A stretch of DNA of 64,000 bases from Leptobrachium leishanense (taxonomy: Eukaryota; Chordata; Amphibia; Anura; Megophryidae), in assembly GCA_009667805.1 (NCBI GenBank), contig CM019071.1, forward strand, positions 49,544,693-49,608,692. Reading direction: 5' to 3'. Position 1 is the stretch's first letter, and every line of letters starts with the position of its first letter. A program made the translations under genes and the position numbers. Under the pieces are notes generated by a model. That model ran no database searches and had not been told where the DNA came from. It saw nothing but the letters and a program-made list of their open reading frames with translations. Shown here piece after piece: positions 54,514 through 63,873 of this stretch.

Positions 54514-56190
54514 TTTTTTTTTTTTTTTTTTTTGTATTTAAGATTTTTATTTTGTAAAGAAGTCAGCATATAATCAAACATTAATGCATGGGCCACGCAG
54601 GGCCAACCCCAGCATAAGTACTACTTGTGAAAAATAACAAACATCCCCCGAAAAGGGGGGGACTCAGCTTAAAAGAAATAAGGGGGGGGGAGATGTCTCA
54701 GGGGAACACAGAGCAATAACACCTATCAAGGGATGGGGGAATCTCGGCTTCAAAGTAACAGTATGTCATAGTGGGGGGGGAAGGGGTGGGGGAAATAAAA
54801 ATTAGGGGGGGGGCAACAACAACGAAAGTCTGCAGTCAAAAGCACATAATACACGGGGGGGTTTCATAGGAAATCAGCAAAGTCTCAAATAGTGAAAAGA
54901 GAGATGGGGAAAGGAAAACAAAGAGAGAAAATAATAAAAATAAAAAAAAGTCTCAGTATCCCCAGCCGGGGAGTATCATCAGAGGTGGGTATAAGAGGAC
55001 CCAAAAACATCAAGAGAAAAAAAAAAAAACAGGCTCAGGTGTCCCATCAACCCGTGTCTCTAAAAGGGGGTACTTGCTTGGTAGGCAGCTTGATCCACGG
55101 AAGGCCGATTCGCGCTGCCCAAGCCGCTGCATCTTCGGGGGATCGAGGTGCCCCAGATATCTCCGCTTCAACCTCCTTCGCCATAAACACTACCGTGTCT
55201 GCAGCAAGGCAGACCTCATATAAAGTGGGGGAATCCACCGTGCACGGGTCACAGGGTGGTGCAAGAGCGGTCGGGGCCCCCCCGTAAAACGTCGCTGCCT
55301 CTTCCTCTTCCTTCAATAGCAGAGCCGGGGATGGGGTGATAGGCCCAGGTTGCGGCTGCCTTCCTGCCAGCCCGTGGGGGTCCTCCCGCTCCAGATACGG
55401 ACCGGGATCTCCACACACCGGCTCACAGCTCGACGGTCCACTAGTGACTGATGCAACAGAGCCTCTCTGCCCTGACAGATCCTCCCTCCGCAAGGTAAGC
55501 GGCTGCTGCTTAGACTCCCAGCCACCCTTCAGACCAGAGGTCCCCTCCATGTTCTCACCGCCATTCACGACAGCCGTCTCTCCGGGTCTATCCGGCGCAG
55601 CACTGTCCGCGGAACACGATCCTCCGCAGGCTCTCAGGACCTCTGTAAAGCGCCGCATGTCGCCCCGCGTCAGAGGTCGATCATCGTCCTCTACCTCCGC
55701 CAGGAAACTTTCGAGGCCCAGGAACGCCGCCTCCATGCAGAACCGCGGGGGATCCGGCAAGAGGCCTATTTGCCGCCTCGTGCTCATCCCGTCTGCTCCC
55801 CCCGATAAATCAGCCGTTGGTGCCGGGAGGCGGGGGCCCTCCACCTCCACGGCTCTCCACCCAGTCAGCGGTAGCATAGGAGCTGCAGCACAGGGAAAGG
55901 CTCCCCCACGGTCGCAGGCAGATCTCACCAGCCTGGAAACTCCATGCTCACGCCGGGTTGCAGGCCCCAAGATGGCCGCCGGCATCGTCTTCGTGTCATC
56001 TATTGTCATCTTCTGGTCCGGGGGGGGACAAAACGGGCCCCGGACCCCACCTCCCCATTGGCTAGCCGTTCTGGGCTCCCGGGGGAGAAATTTCGGTAGC
56101 TAAAGACATCTTGGGAACCCATAGAGAAAAGGACGTGCCGGAGCCCCGAAGATGCACGTCCTCTCTCATCTGCAGCCGGCCACGCCCCCC
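54514..56190 (-). mobile_element. L1-type retroposon, non-autonomous
   Basis: 1,677 bp flanked by a 16-bp perfect duplication CGGTGTCGACTTTCTT (54498-54513 and 56191-56206). The 3' poly(A) appears as a T-run at 54514-54532. The element therefore reads on the minus strand. Its 5' end is GGGGGGCGTGGCCGGC, like L1 5' UTR starts, and the 5' half is CpG-rich. It contains no RT or endonuclease. The long duplication beginning AAGAAA and the poly(A) tail indicate L1-machinery insertion. It landed in the Penelope-like RT gene. Confidence 0.85.
55047..56009 (-). CDS. Uncharacterised ORF in L1-type retroposon
   Basis: A 320-codon frame, 180 bases from the element's 5' end. The product would be rich in Ala, Gly, Pro and Glu, with an acidic stretch (FLAEVEDDDRPLTRGDMRRF) and no coiled coil, RRM or zinc knuckle that I can see. 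It is therefore not a recognisable L1 ORF1. A 255-codon frame also exists on the opposite strand, and GC-rich DNA gives long chance frames, so coding status is uncertain. Alternatives: a degenerated L1 5' UTR/ORF1 fusion or captured host sequence. Confidence 0.35.
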   Translation of the reverse strand: MTIDDTKTMPAAILGPATRREHGVSRLVRSACDRGGAFPCAAAPMLPLTGWRAVEVEGPRLPAPTADLSGGADGMSTRRQIGLLPDPPRFCMEAAFLGLESFLAEVEDDDRPLTRGDMRRFTEVLRACGGSCSADSAAPDRPGETAVVNGGENMEGTSGLKGGWESKQQPLTLRREDLSGQRGSVASVTSGPSSCEPVCGDPGPYLEREDPHGLAGRQPQPGPITPSPALLLKEEEEAATFYGGAPTALAPPCDPCTVDSPTLYEVCLAADTVVFMAKEVEAEISGAPRSPEDAAAWAARIGLPWIKLPTKQVPPFRDTG

Positions 56191-56219
56191 CGGTGTCGAC
56201 TTTCTTGAAGAAAGTTTTA

Positions 56220-57024
56220 CAGGGTTATTCTTTTCGTTCTCTTCAATTCGGTTTGTTTTGCCGATCCCATTTCGGTGACCCTGCGGTGTATTCAGCAAGC
56301 ACCACAGGGTCCCCGAATTGCAGGGAAAAGCTGCCGCAAACCCGACGAAAACTCACCGCAAAACCCACCGAATGCACGCCGAAAACCCACAAAAACATCT
56401 GGATTAACCTGCCGAAAACCACAGAAAAACCCGAACAGGAGCCGATCGCAGCCTTCGACACAGCAGAAGAGGCAGTGAATAAATTAGCAAAACAGTTTGT
56501 ATGAATGTGTGAAAATGAAACACTGTTTGCAAAGAAACTACTGAGCGAAAATGTCTGAAATTTACATATGATCCAATGAATGATAATAAAAAGGGCTGTT
56601 ACAGAAAAAAGAAGAAAACTTTAAAAAAAATTCCGAAAAATGCTTAAAATATCCTAAAAAATCTATAAATAAAGAGACTCTTTACTGCAGAATTTTATAA
56701 TGAACGGTTTATTAGATATTGAATTAAAACGGGAATATTTTTAACATTGAAGCCTATGGGATTCGCCTGAATAAATCTGTCGAATGAAACCACCGAATGG
56801 CAGGGCATTTCGGGAACCTTTCACTGCTGGTTTGTGTTCTCTGAATAGACGAAGCAGTGCTTTTCATGGGGATTTCACTGCCCTCGAACAGGCACCGAAC
56901 AGGCACAGTGTGTGCAGGCAATTCGCCAGGATTTGGCGAACTGCCTGCTCTCTGGATAGCAGAATCTGATTTTCAGCGTTCGGTTACCTTTCTCAAGCAA
57001 TTCGGATCTCTTTGAATAACCCTG
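56220..57024. mobile_element. MITE copy C, inverted
   Basis: 805-bp member of the family at 12387-13262 in the opposite orientation. It is flanked by TTA (56217-56219 and 57025-57027). The Penelope-like reading frame becomes continuous when the element and one TTA are discounted, so the borders and 3-bp duplication are well supported. Confidence 0.92.
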
Positions 57025-57027
57025 TTA

Positions 57028-57296
57028 GTTTCCAGTTTATAGTTTTCCAACATACACAATTAGGTCCAGGAAATTTATTTGTGTCCTACTGTATGTGGAG
57101 TCTAGTGCGATATTCCAATCATTGGTGTTAATGCTTTCGAGGAACTCTTTCAATAGATTTTCTTCTCCTTTCCAGATGAGAAAGAGATCATCGATATAGC
57201 GCTTATATAATATGTTGTCTTTCCATTTCTCTCCCCAACTTTTCTCCCAGTAGGACATATAGAGGTTTGCAAAACAAACACAAAACAAATACAAAA
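57028..57296 (-). pseudogene. Penelope-like reverse transcriptase fragment
   Basis: Minus-strand frame with FANLYMSYWEKSW, the catalytic RYIDD (YKRYIDDLFLIWKG) and INFLDLIV, characteristic of the Penelope RT palm. The N-terminal palm and fingers are missing at the 57296 breakpoint. A frameshift lies close to 57050 and the downstream part is beyond MITE C. Confidence 0.92.
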
Positions 57297-57362
57297 TGTG
57301 CAGTCATAAGTACATGGTTAGATACACTTTTATTTTTTAACCATGTACTTATGACTGCACAT
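57296..57362. repeat. 25-bp inverted repeat at RT truncation point
   Basis: Arms 57296-57320 and 57338-57362 are exact complements (core CAGTCATAAGTACATGGTTA), with a 17-bp loop. They sit exactly where the truncated RT meets the inverted terminal-repeat segment, so the inversion probably formed at this palindrome. Confidence 0.92.
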
Positions 57363-57411
57363 ATTTCTCCTGATGAAGTCTTTTGACGAAATGCGTCGAG
57401 CGTGAGCAGTC
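57353..57411 (+). ncRNA. Hammerhead-type ribozyme motif
   Basis: The plus strand has, in order: GACTGC (57353-57358), an 8-base internal loop, CTC, the CTGATGA core (57370-57376), helix II GTC-TTTT-GAC (57378-57387), GAAA (57388-57391), a minimal helix III ending in GTC (57395-57397), then GAG, a 5-base loop and GCAGTC (57406-57411). GACTGC/GCAGTC and CTC/GAG close helix I, and cleavage is expected after 57397. One extra A between the core and helix II departs from the consensus, so activity is unproved. Penelope-like elements are known to carry such motifs in their terminal repeats. Here it lies opposite to the RT strand, consistent with an inverted 5' terminal segment. Confidence 0.75.
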
Positions 57412-57589
57412 TTATCTTTATTTTTATTAATAAAATCCTTTGACTGGAGAAACTTTGGTCTTGGCTGATTGTTCCTGAAGTGCACCGGCTGTGGAGGAAA
57501 TCATACCCCAGGTCCCAGGCGTCCATGGAAAGGTGATAACGATCTTGTTTTTTGATGTGCGTGAATTGATTCAAATACTATTTGTTCAT

Positions 57590-57985
57590 TTAACATGCAC
57601 ATATAAGATCCAATGAATGATAATAAAAATGGCTGTTGCAGAAAAAAAAAAAGAAAAAGCCGCTATTAGAAAAAAAAAATGTTTTTTTTTTTTTTAAAAA
57701 TGCCTAAAAGATACAAAAAAATAAATAAATCAATAAATAGACTTTTTTACTACAGAGTAAAGGAATAAACGGTTTATTAGATGTTGGATAAAAACAGGAA
57801 TATTTTTAACATTGAAGCCTATGGGATTCGCCTGAATAAACCTGTCGAATGAAACCACCGAATGGCAGGGCATTTCACTGACATTTCTCTGCTGTTCGGT
57901 GTCTGTGAATAAAATTAACCATTGCTTCTCTATGGGGAATTTCACTGCTCCCGAACAGGCACTGTACTCGCTGGCAGTTCACCAA
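57590..57985. repeat. MITE-family fragment
   Basis: GATCCAATGAATGATAATAA, GGTTTATTAGATGTTG and CGCCTGAATAAACCTG are shared with the GGTTATTC MITE family. The left part is lost. Confidence 0.75.
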
Positions 57986-58552
57986 AATTTGTGTGTGAGC
58001 ATATCACAGAGTTCCACAGCAATAAAACTCCCAGTAATGTGCGCCGTGTAGGAGCGTTCAGTGTTATATGGGAGTTACTGATCTATGAGTAAGAGTAGTT
58101 ACAACCCTAGTGGCGCCACCTGGGAATGGTCTTTCATTTTGCTGGAAATAGTTTACCTGCCGCAGCCCACAGAGGTCGCTGTGTACACGAGCTTCGCTCA
58201 TGCTACTGCGCTGCCTGCAGCTACAAAAAACATACAATGCCAAGAACAGAGAGACTAACAAACCAGCGGGAGCGTCTCTGCTCAAGGGTCCTTTGTTTTC
58301 ACACACAGGGGTGTATTTTCCAGCATTGGTCACCTGGACCTGGAGCAGCAGATTGAAGAGTGAAAAGGGCTGCATTTTTCCCTAATGTCCTTTATTTTAG
58401 AGGTTCGGTATATTTAATGTGCGCGGGTGTATAACAGAGCTGCACAGACATAAAACTCCCAGCAATGAGTCTGTAAGCAATAATAAATGTTGTTAAAATA
58501 ACTCGCTATTCATAAGATACTTTGCTCTTGTTCTAGATGACATTTTTATTAA
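57986..58552. other. Satellite units and unassigned DNA
   Basis: Diverged single units of the 57-bp satellite at 57990-58050 and 58425-58465 flank 58060-58400. That inner stretch has open frames on both strands but no recognisable protein. Confidence 0.5.
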
Positions 58553-58674
58553 CATAAATGCAGTGGCGACTCTAGGAACAATATTTAGGGGGGGCACAGA
58601 AGATACCGCAGTCAAAACGGGGGGGGGGGCACTAATAATTTTCACCACTAAATCATATCACTGAATAAAACTAA

Positions 58675-59677
58675 GGGCCCTGTCACCTGGTGTGAGCTAA
58701 AACACCATCGCTAAAGGAAACATTTAGCGCGAGTCGCTAAAACTTAGTGCCTGACGACTTACGAACAGATCACCTTGACTGCAGTAGTCCATGAACAAGG
58801 TCGTTTGGCGCATGCTAGGTAAACTCTAAGACCCGGGCTGAGACCCAGCGCTAATGCGGTTGTGTACAGGATAGAACGTTTTTTTTTCCAGTGCTGGGCC
58901 ATACCTATCTCCTGCCCTCACAAGCTTGAATATGAACACATCCAGTGAATAACCTCACACCCTGCCTTATTAAAATCCTCCAAGGTGGCCGTATCATCCA
59001 TGTTTTGATGCACACATATATTAATATATTATTATATTTATTTAATAGATCCAAAAGGAAGGCCAGGTGAGCGACAAAAATTTCCCTGCTGCAGCATATA
59101 AATAATACATGTTTCAGGGCAAGACTTAGTCACGTGTCCCTTTAAACTTGGTCCACACAGTCACCCTAATAATCAACTGCTTCCATACTATGAATAACCC
59201 CCAGCATAAAATGTTTAAAATTAGGCAATATATTAGAATTAGGATATATGTGCATAAAGGATACATTTATAATAGAGCCTACTGCAACAGCAACGACAAT
59301 GCGGACCAGATCATTGCTATAGTGTATGGGGCCAAGAGAACACCTGTGCTGCATTCCTTTCAATTGCCTGTTAATTTTGGCGAAGATTTGTTTTTTTGGA
59401 GTTAGCACCAGGATGGATTGAGCAGTAGGTAAAATGTTGCAATTAGCGGCCCTCAAAAAATTAGCGCTGGCACCAACTGATCTGCTAGCTGCAAAAGCGC
59501 TAGAGATCTCTAGCGCTCCCCATGTTAAGTAAAGGACGTGGAAAGTACAGTAAGCTCGCAGTCCGGTTTGTAGCGGGAGGCAAACGATCTGTTGGTCAGG
59601 CGCTAGACTCAATTAACCTGGCGCTAACGCAAAACCATGCCGACACAAGGGTTAACTCACACCAGGTAATAGTGCCC
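58675..59677. mobile_element. Harbinger-like MITE
   Basis: 1,003 bp with inverted ends GGGCCCTGTCACCTGGTGTG and (reversed) GGGCACTATTACCTGGTGTG. It is flanked by TAA (58672-58674 and 59678-59680). GGG-starting ends with TWA duplications point to PIF/Harbinger. The minus-strand frame 59166-59612 has no recognisable domain. Confidence 0.87.
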
Positions 59678-59949
59678 TAAGTAAGTATATATAAATAAGT
59701 TTCCAAAACCCCAGAGTAATGTGATGCAATGTAGCCTTTTTATTGTACTAACATGATACTTAACTGCCGAATTGCGGCAAATATTCGCTGAATGTCTGAT
59801 TGCTGCTTCGGCGACTCCACTTTTAGCAAATTACAGCGACCATTCACTAAATAGGGAATTCACCTTATGTTCGGCAAAATAAATTCCCCGAAATGTGACA
59901 AAAAGCAGAGGATCTAAAGATTATTAGACCCTTTAGATTCGAACTTCCA

Positions 59950-60235
59950 TAATAACCCCGAAAATGCCATAAACCCAGGGAAATACAATAAAAATAATAA
60001 ACAATGTGGCATTTAGCCTATCATTAACCCCTAAAATGCCATTAATCAAGGTAAAACATGAAATGAATACACTGAGGGATGTAGCCAACCCATTAACCCC
60101 TAAAATGCCATTAATCAAGGACAAAATAAAATGTATACTGTGAGGGATGAAGCCTACCCATTAACCCTTAATATACAACTAAACCAAGGCAAAAACTAAT
60201 GTAATACACAATGTAATGTATAGTCTGAACATTAA
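59950..60235. repeat. Degenerate tandem repeat
   Basis: Three to four diverged units of about 68 bp around CATTAACCCCTAAAATGCCA and GAGGGATGTAGCC. Confidence 0.75.
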
Positions 60236-60440
60236 CCACTTCACTGCTGAGACATTTCAACCCTGTGAAAATGCTTAAGTTTAAGTGCCTGTTATTATTT
60301 AATTTTTTTTACTTTTATTTCAAACGGAATATGGTCATGTTGAGTATCATTGGAAAGGCCAGAATCTGCTCTTTCCAATGACACCTAGATCGTCCATATA
60401 CGATGCACAGGGACAGAGATACAGTGGTCCGAAGAAGTGT
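60236..60440. repeat. piggyBac-family end fragment
   Basis: TTAACCACTTCACTGCTGAG matches the terminus of the element at 62069-63303. It is followed by a TATCATTGGAAAGGCCAG internal piece. Confidence 0.65.
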
Positions 60441-60552
60441 TGTAAGCAGGAAGCAGATTTTTGGTGGGGGGGGGCACATGGGGGGGCAAGGAATAACCTA
60501 GGGGGGGCAATTGCCCCCCTTGCCCCCCTGTAGAGTCGCCTATGCATAAATG

Positions 60553-60904
60553 GCCGGAGAGATCATGACCTTCTGGTGGAGTCCATGTAGATCAGTGCAA
60601 GTCCTCTTGGAGACCTGCCAAACTCCCCCCCCCCATCTTCATTCAACAATAACCAGAATGCTTTCAATGTAACATATGGTCAATTAATCATGGGAGTTGT
60701 AGTTCAGAAACTGTAGTTCTGGAGTTTGACAGCTCTGTCTTAGATGATGCCTTGTGGATTGGGGACATGTCCATGTGGACTGCTCTAGTGAGACTGACAG
60801 TTAAAGGGCCAGTACCACCAAAAAATGAAATGTGCTTATTGTGTTTATTTGATGTTGCTGATATCGATATTGTTTGTTTTTCTCGTTTGTTTAGTTAAGA
60901 AAAT
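60553..60904. other. Unassigned DNA before minisatellite
   Basis: No gene recognised. The sequence ATGGTCAATTAATCATGGGA with GTAGTTCAGAAACTGTAGTT resembles dispersed promoter-like repeat sequence but is not assigned. Confidence 0.4.
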
Positions 60905-61930
60905 ATTTCCCTCTATATGTGTCACTGGGTGCATCCATTGTGTGATATTTTCCTCTATATGTGTCACTGGGTGCATCCATTGTGTGATATTTTCCTCTAT
61001 ATGTGTCACTGGGTGCATCCATTGTGTGATTTTTCCTCTATGTGTCACTGGGTGCATCCATTGTGTGATATTTTCCTCTATATGTGTCACTGGGTGCATC
61101 CATTGTGTGATATTTCCCTCTATATGTGTCACTGGGTGCATCCATTGTGTGATATTTTCCTCTATACGTGTCACTGGGTGCATCCATTGTGTGATATTTT
61201 CCTCTATATGTGTCACTGGGTGTATCCATTGTGTGATATTTTCCTCTATATGTGTCACTGGGTGCATCCATTGTGTGATATTTTCCTCTATATGTGCCAC
61301 TGGGTGCATCCATTGTGTGATATTTTCCTCTATATGTGTCACTGGGTGCATCCATTGTGTGATATTTTCCTCTATATGTGTCACTGGGTGCATCCATTGT
61401 GTGATATTTTCCTCTATGTGTCACTGGGTGCATCCATTGTGTGATATTTTCCTCTATATGTGTCACTGGGTGCATCCATTGTGTGATATTTCCCTCTATA
61501 TGTGTCACTGGGTGCATCCATTGTGTGATATTTTCCTCTATACGTGTCACTGGGTGCATCCATTGTGTGATATTTTCCTCTATATGTGTCACTGGGTGTA
61601 TCCATTGTGTGATATTTTCCTCTATATGTGTCACTGGGTGCATCCATTGTGTGATATTTCCCTCTATATGTGTCACAGGGTGCATCCATTGTGTGATATT
61701 TTCCTCTATATGTGTCACTGGGTGCATCCATTGTGTGATATTTTACTCTATATGTGTCACTGGGTGCATCCATTGTGTGATATTTTCCTCTATATGTGTC
61801 ACTGGGTGGAAGGAAATTGAGGAAATTGTGTGATATTCTCCTCTATATGTGTCACTGGGTGCATCCATTGTGTGATATTTTCCTCTGTATGTGTCACTGG
61901 GTGCATCCATTGTGTGATATTTTGTGTTGT
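60905..61930. repeat. 42-bp minisatellite, about 24 units
   Basis: Unit CTCTATATGTGTCACTGGGT plus GCATCCATTGTGTGATATTTTC. A few units lack TATA (CTCTATGTGTC), and one near 61807 is disrupted by GGAAGGAAATTGAGG. Because 42 is a multiple of three there are 130-331 codon frames on both strands; none is treated as a gene. A block pattern (CTATACG variant at 61163 and 61540, TGTATCC at 61218 and 61595) points to duplication of about nine units at once. Confidence 0.96.
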
Positions 61931-62068
61931 GTCTTTCCATCACTTGCTCCTCACTGTGTGGCTTTGGTCATAGAATGGAGTGAATGGGTTAGCCACCAAC
62001 TCACATCATTGTATTGTGTGATATGTATACAAAGGACATCACCAGGGGGTAGATTATAAATCTTTTAA

Positions 62069-63303
62069 CCACTTCGATGCTGAGGACGCGCTCAGCGCGT
62101 CCTCAGCATTCCCGCTGGTATGCGGAGGACGCGCTGAGCGCGTCCTCCCATTGGGGTCAGCGTTCGGCCGAGTTCCGGCCGATCGCTGGCCCCCCCGGTG
62201 CGGGCTGACATCCTGGATGTCAGCCGCGCATCCGGGACCACAGCCGCCCGAATTAGGTGTCATCACGGCAGCGCGATGACACCTAATTCAGGCGCCCCCC
62301 CCGCATGTGCGGAGGAGGCGCCTGAAAGGGAGGGGGGGAGGTCCTTCGGACCTCTTTCCCTCCCGATCGGCGGCTCTGCGGGGGTTAACCCAGGCATCAT
62401 TTGGAAGGGCACAGCCTGCCCTTCCAAATGATGCCTGGCATTAACCCCTGGGGAGCTGGATCGCGAATCGGCGCTGAAAAGCGCCGATTCGCGATCCTTT
62501 CCCGGAGCTGGCCGACATCTTGGATGTCGGCCAAGCCTCCGGGAACTCCCCCTGAGGACTGGCGTCATCGTGCGTAGCCCGATGACGCCAGTCCTGGACT
62601 TAACCCTTAACTGCCACCAACGGTGGAGATAGGGAGTTCCAATGAACTCCCTATCTCCCGATCCGTGGCAGTTAGGGGTTAAATTTTGGTATGGTTGGAT
62701 CGGCCAGAGCATGGCCGTTCCAACGATACCAAACATGAAAGTGAAAAATTTTGTAAAAAAAAAAAAAAAGAAAAAGAAAAATAAAAAAAAATTAAAAAAA
62801 AATTATAAAAAAAAAAATAAACACTTTTTTTTTTTTTTTTTTGGTTTGTTAATGCAGCAATATTGTTCCCATTTCAATTATAATGTGAACAATGATGCTG
62901 CACTAACGATTTTTGTATGCGGTGCGTTTGTTAAAAATCGCGTAATTTTCCCCCAAAAAAAATGTAACGAGACCCCATCTCTAATTTTTTTAACAAGCGC
63001 ACCCCATACAAAATATAACCGCAATTGCTCGCATGTTAAAATGTGAAAAAAAACACTTTACACATTGTAAATTATTGAAAATACATATTTTATTGCATTT
63101 TTTGTTATAATATACAGACATGACATAACGTATACATATAATAATGACATATTATGAATCTACCAAGTCTGACGGAGAGAACGATATATAATATGTCTGG
63201 GTCATATACTAAAATAAGCTTCAAAACACGTTTAAACATGATGAGCAAAACCGGTAAAAATGACCTCAGCACAGGGGCGGGAAAAGCCTCAGCAGCGAAA
63301 GGG
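62069..63303. mobile_element. piggyBac-like non-autonomous element
   Basis: 1,235 bp between TTAA copies (62065-62068 and 63304-63307), with inverted ends CCACTTCGATGCTGAGG and (reversed) CCCTTTCGCTGCTGAGG. TTAA targets and CC-starting ends suit piggyBac. No transposase. The left half is a chain of hairpins, and the middle is A-rich then T-rich (62750-62842). The right half is repeated inverted at 37228-37690. Confidence 0.85.
62077..62658. repeat. Array of about nine perfect hairpins
   Basis: Consecutive perfect inverted repeats with short loops: 62077-62109 (16-bp arms), 62124-62148 (12), 62203-62225 (11), 62250-62289 (15), 62392-62436 (20), 62458-62497 (18), 62510-62532 (10), 62555-62595 (16), 62625-62658 (15, inside an outer AACTGCCAC/GTGGCAGTT pair). 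The arms are exact by eye. Confidence 0.92.
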
Positions 63304-63307
63304 TTAA

Positions 63308-63808
63308 GCTCCCTGTCTTCTCTCATTCAGCTGCCAGCTCTTATCTCAGGTAGCCTGGAGAACAATAACCCCATTGCCACTTTTCTAAATATTCCCTCCT
63401 CCATCTCATTAACTGTTAAATGCTGTAGCAGATAAACCACATCAGTAAAGTAAAACTTTTGCACAGCTTTTCGTAAATGTTGCATCATGGGAAAAATCCA
63501 CAAAATGGAAACATGAGATAAAAAAAATATTATTATTTTTCATTTTTACAAGTAATTACTTCAAACAAATAAATAAAACCAGCAGCATGTGTTTAATAAA
63601 GTGTTTAACAATGTGCTTGAAATGTATTTTATAATGTGTTTTAGACGATAAACCACAGTAGTAAAGAAAAGCTTTTGCACAGATTTTGGTAAGTGTTGCA
63701 TCATGAGACAAATCCACAAAATGGTAACAGGAGATAAAAAAATATATATTTTCTTTTTTACATGCAATTACTTCAAGCCAAGAAAAAAACAGCAACATGT
63801 GTTTTATA
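63308..63808. other. Unassigned AT-rich DNA
   Basis: No supported gene. Two similar stretches (63438-63560 and 63650-63780, sharing GCACAG, GTGTTGCATCATG/TGTTGCATCATGGG and ATCCACAAAATGG) suggest an old tandem duplication. Confidence 0.5.
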
Positions 63809-63873
63809 GGACATACTTGAAAACGAGAGAAATCTCAATGTATCCTTCCTGGTAAAATCCTTTATAAATAAAT
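63809..63873 (+). repeat. LINE 3' tail fragment
   Basis: GGACATACTTGAAAACGAGA to TTTATAAATAAATAA matches the last 65 bp of the LINE at 6650-8631. It is an extreme 5' truncation inserted in a TGTTTTATAATG-type simple repeat that continues to about 63950. Confidence 0.88.

Larger units (their letters stand above)
52478..57296 (-). mobile_element. Penelope-like element, fragmented
   Basis: Minus-strand RT (57296-57028), linker (56207-56216), thumb and Cys-rich linker (54497-53931) and GIY-YIG nuclease (52982-52620). These are separated by MITE C (56220-57024), an L1-type retroposon (54514-56190), an LTR-like element (52983-53930) and, at the 3' side, the ERV. The RT 5' end is truncated at 57296 and joined to an inverted terminal-repeat segment with a hammerhead motif (57297-57575). 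Penelope-like elements integrate with the GIY-YIG nuclease and commonly show such inverted 5' ends. Confidence 0.88.
58561..60544. mobile_element. hAT-like element with perfect 8-bp TSD
   Basis: 1,984 bp between CAGTGGCGACTCTAG and CTGTAGAGTCGCCTATG, flanked by a perfect CATAAATG duplication (58553-58560 and 60545-60552). Subterminal G- and C-runs (GGGGGG/CCCCCC) extend the inverted ends. No transposase. It contains a Harbinger-like MITE, a degenerate tandem repeat and a piggyBac-family fragment. Confidence 0.92.

Noticed and set aside
55336..56103. 255-codon plus-strand ORF
   Set aside because: Antisense of a CpG-rich retroposon; no recognisable domain, and the element reads on the minus strand by its poly(A) tail.
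57203..57574. 123-codon minus-strand ORF across the RT junction
   Set aside because: Runs antisense through the inverted terminal segment and hammerhead motif; only the RT part in another frame is homologous.
58060..58400. Two overlapping ORFs on opposite strands, with an ATG-to-GTAAAC exon-like segment on the minus strand
   Set aside because: No second exon in frame and no recognisable domain; could be repeat sequence.
60825..61943. Large ORFs on both strands over the 42-bp repeat
   Set aside because: Unit length of 14 codons keeps all frames open; both strands equally open.
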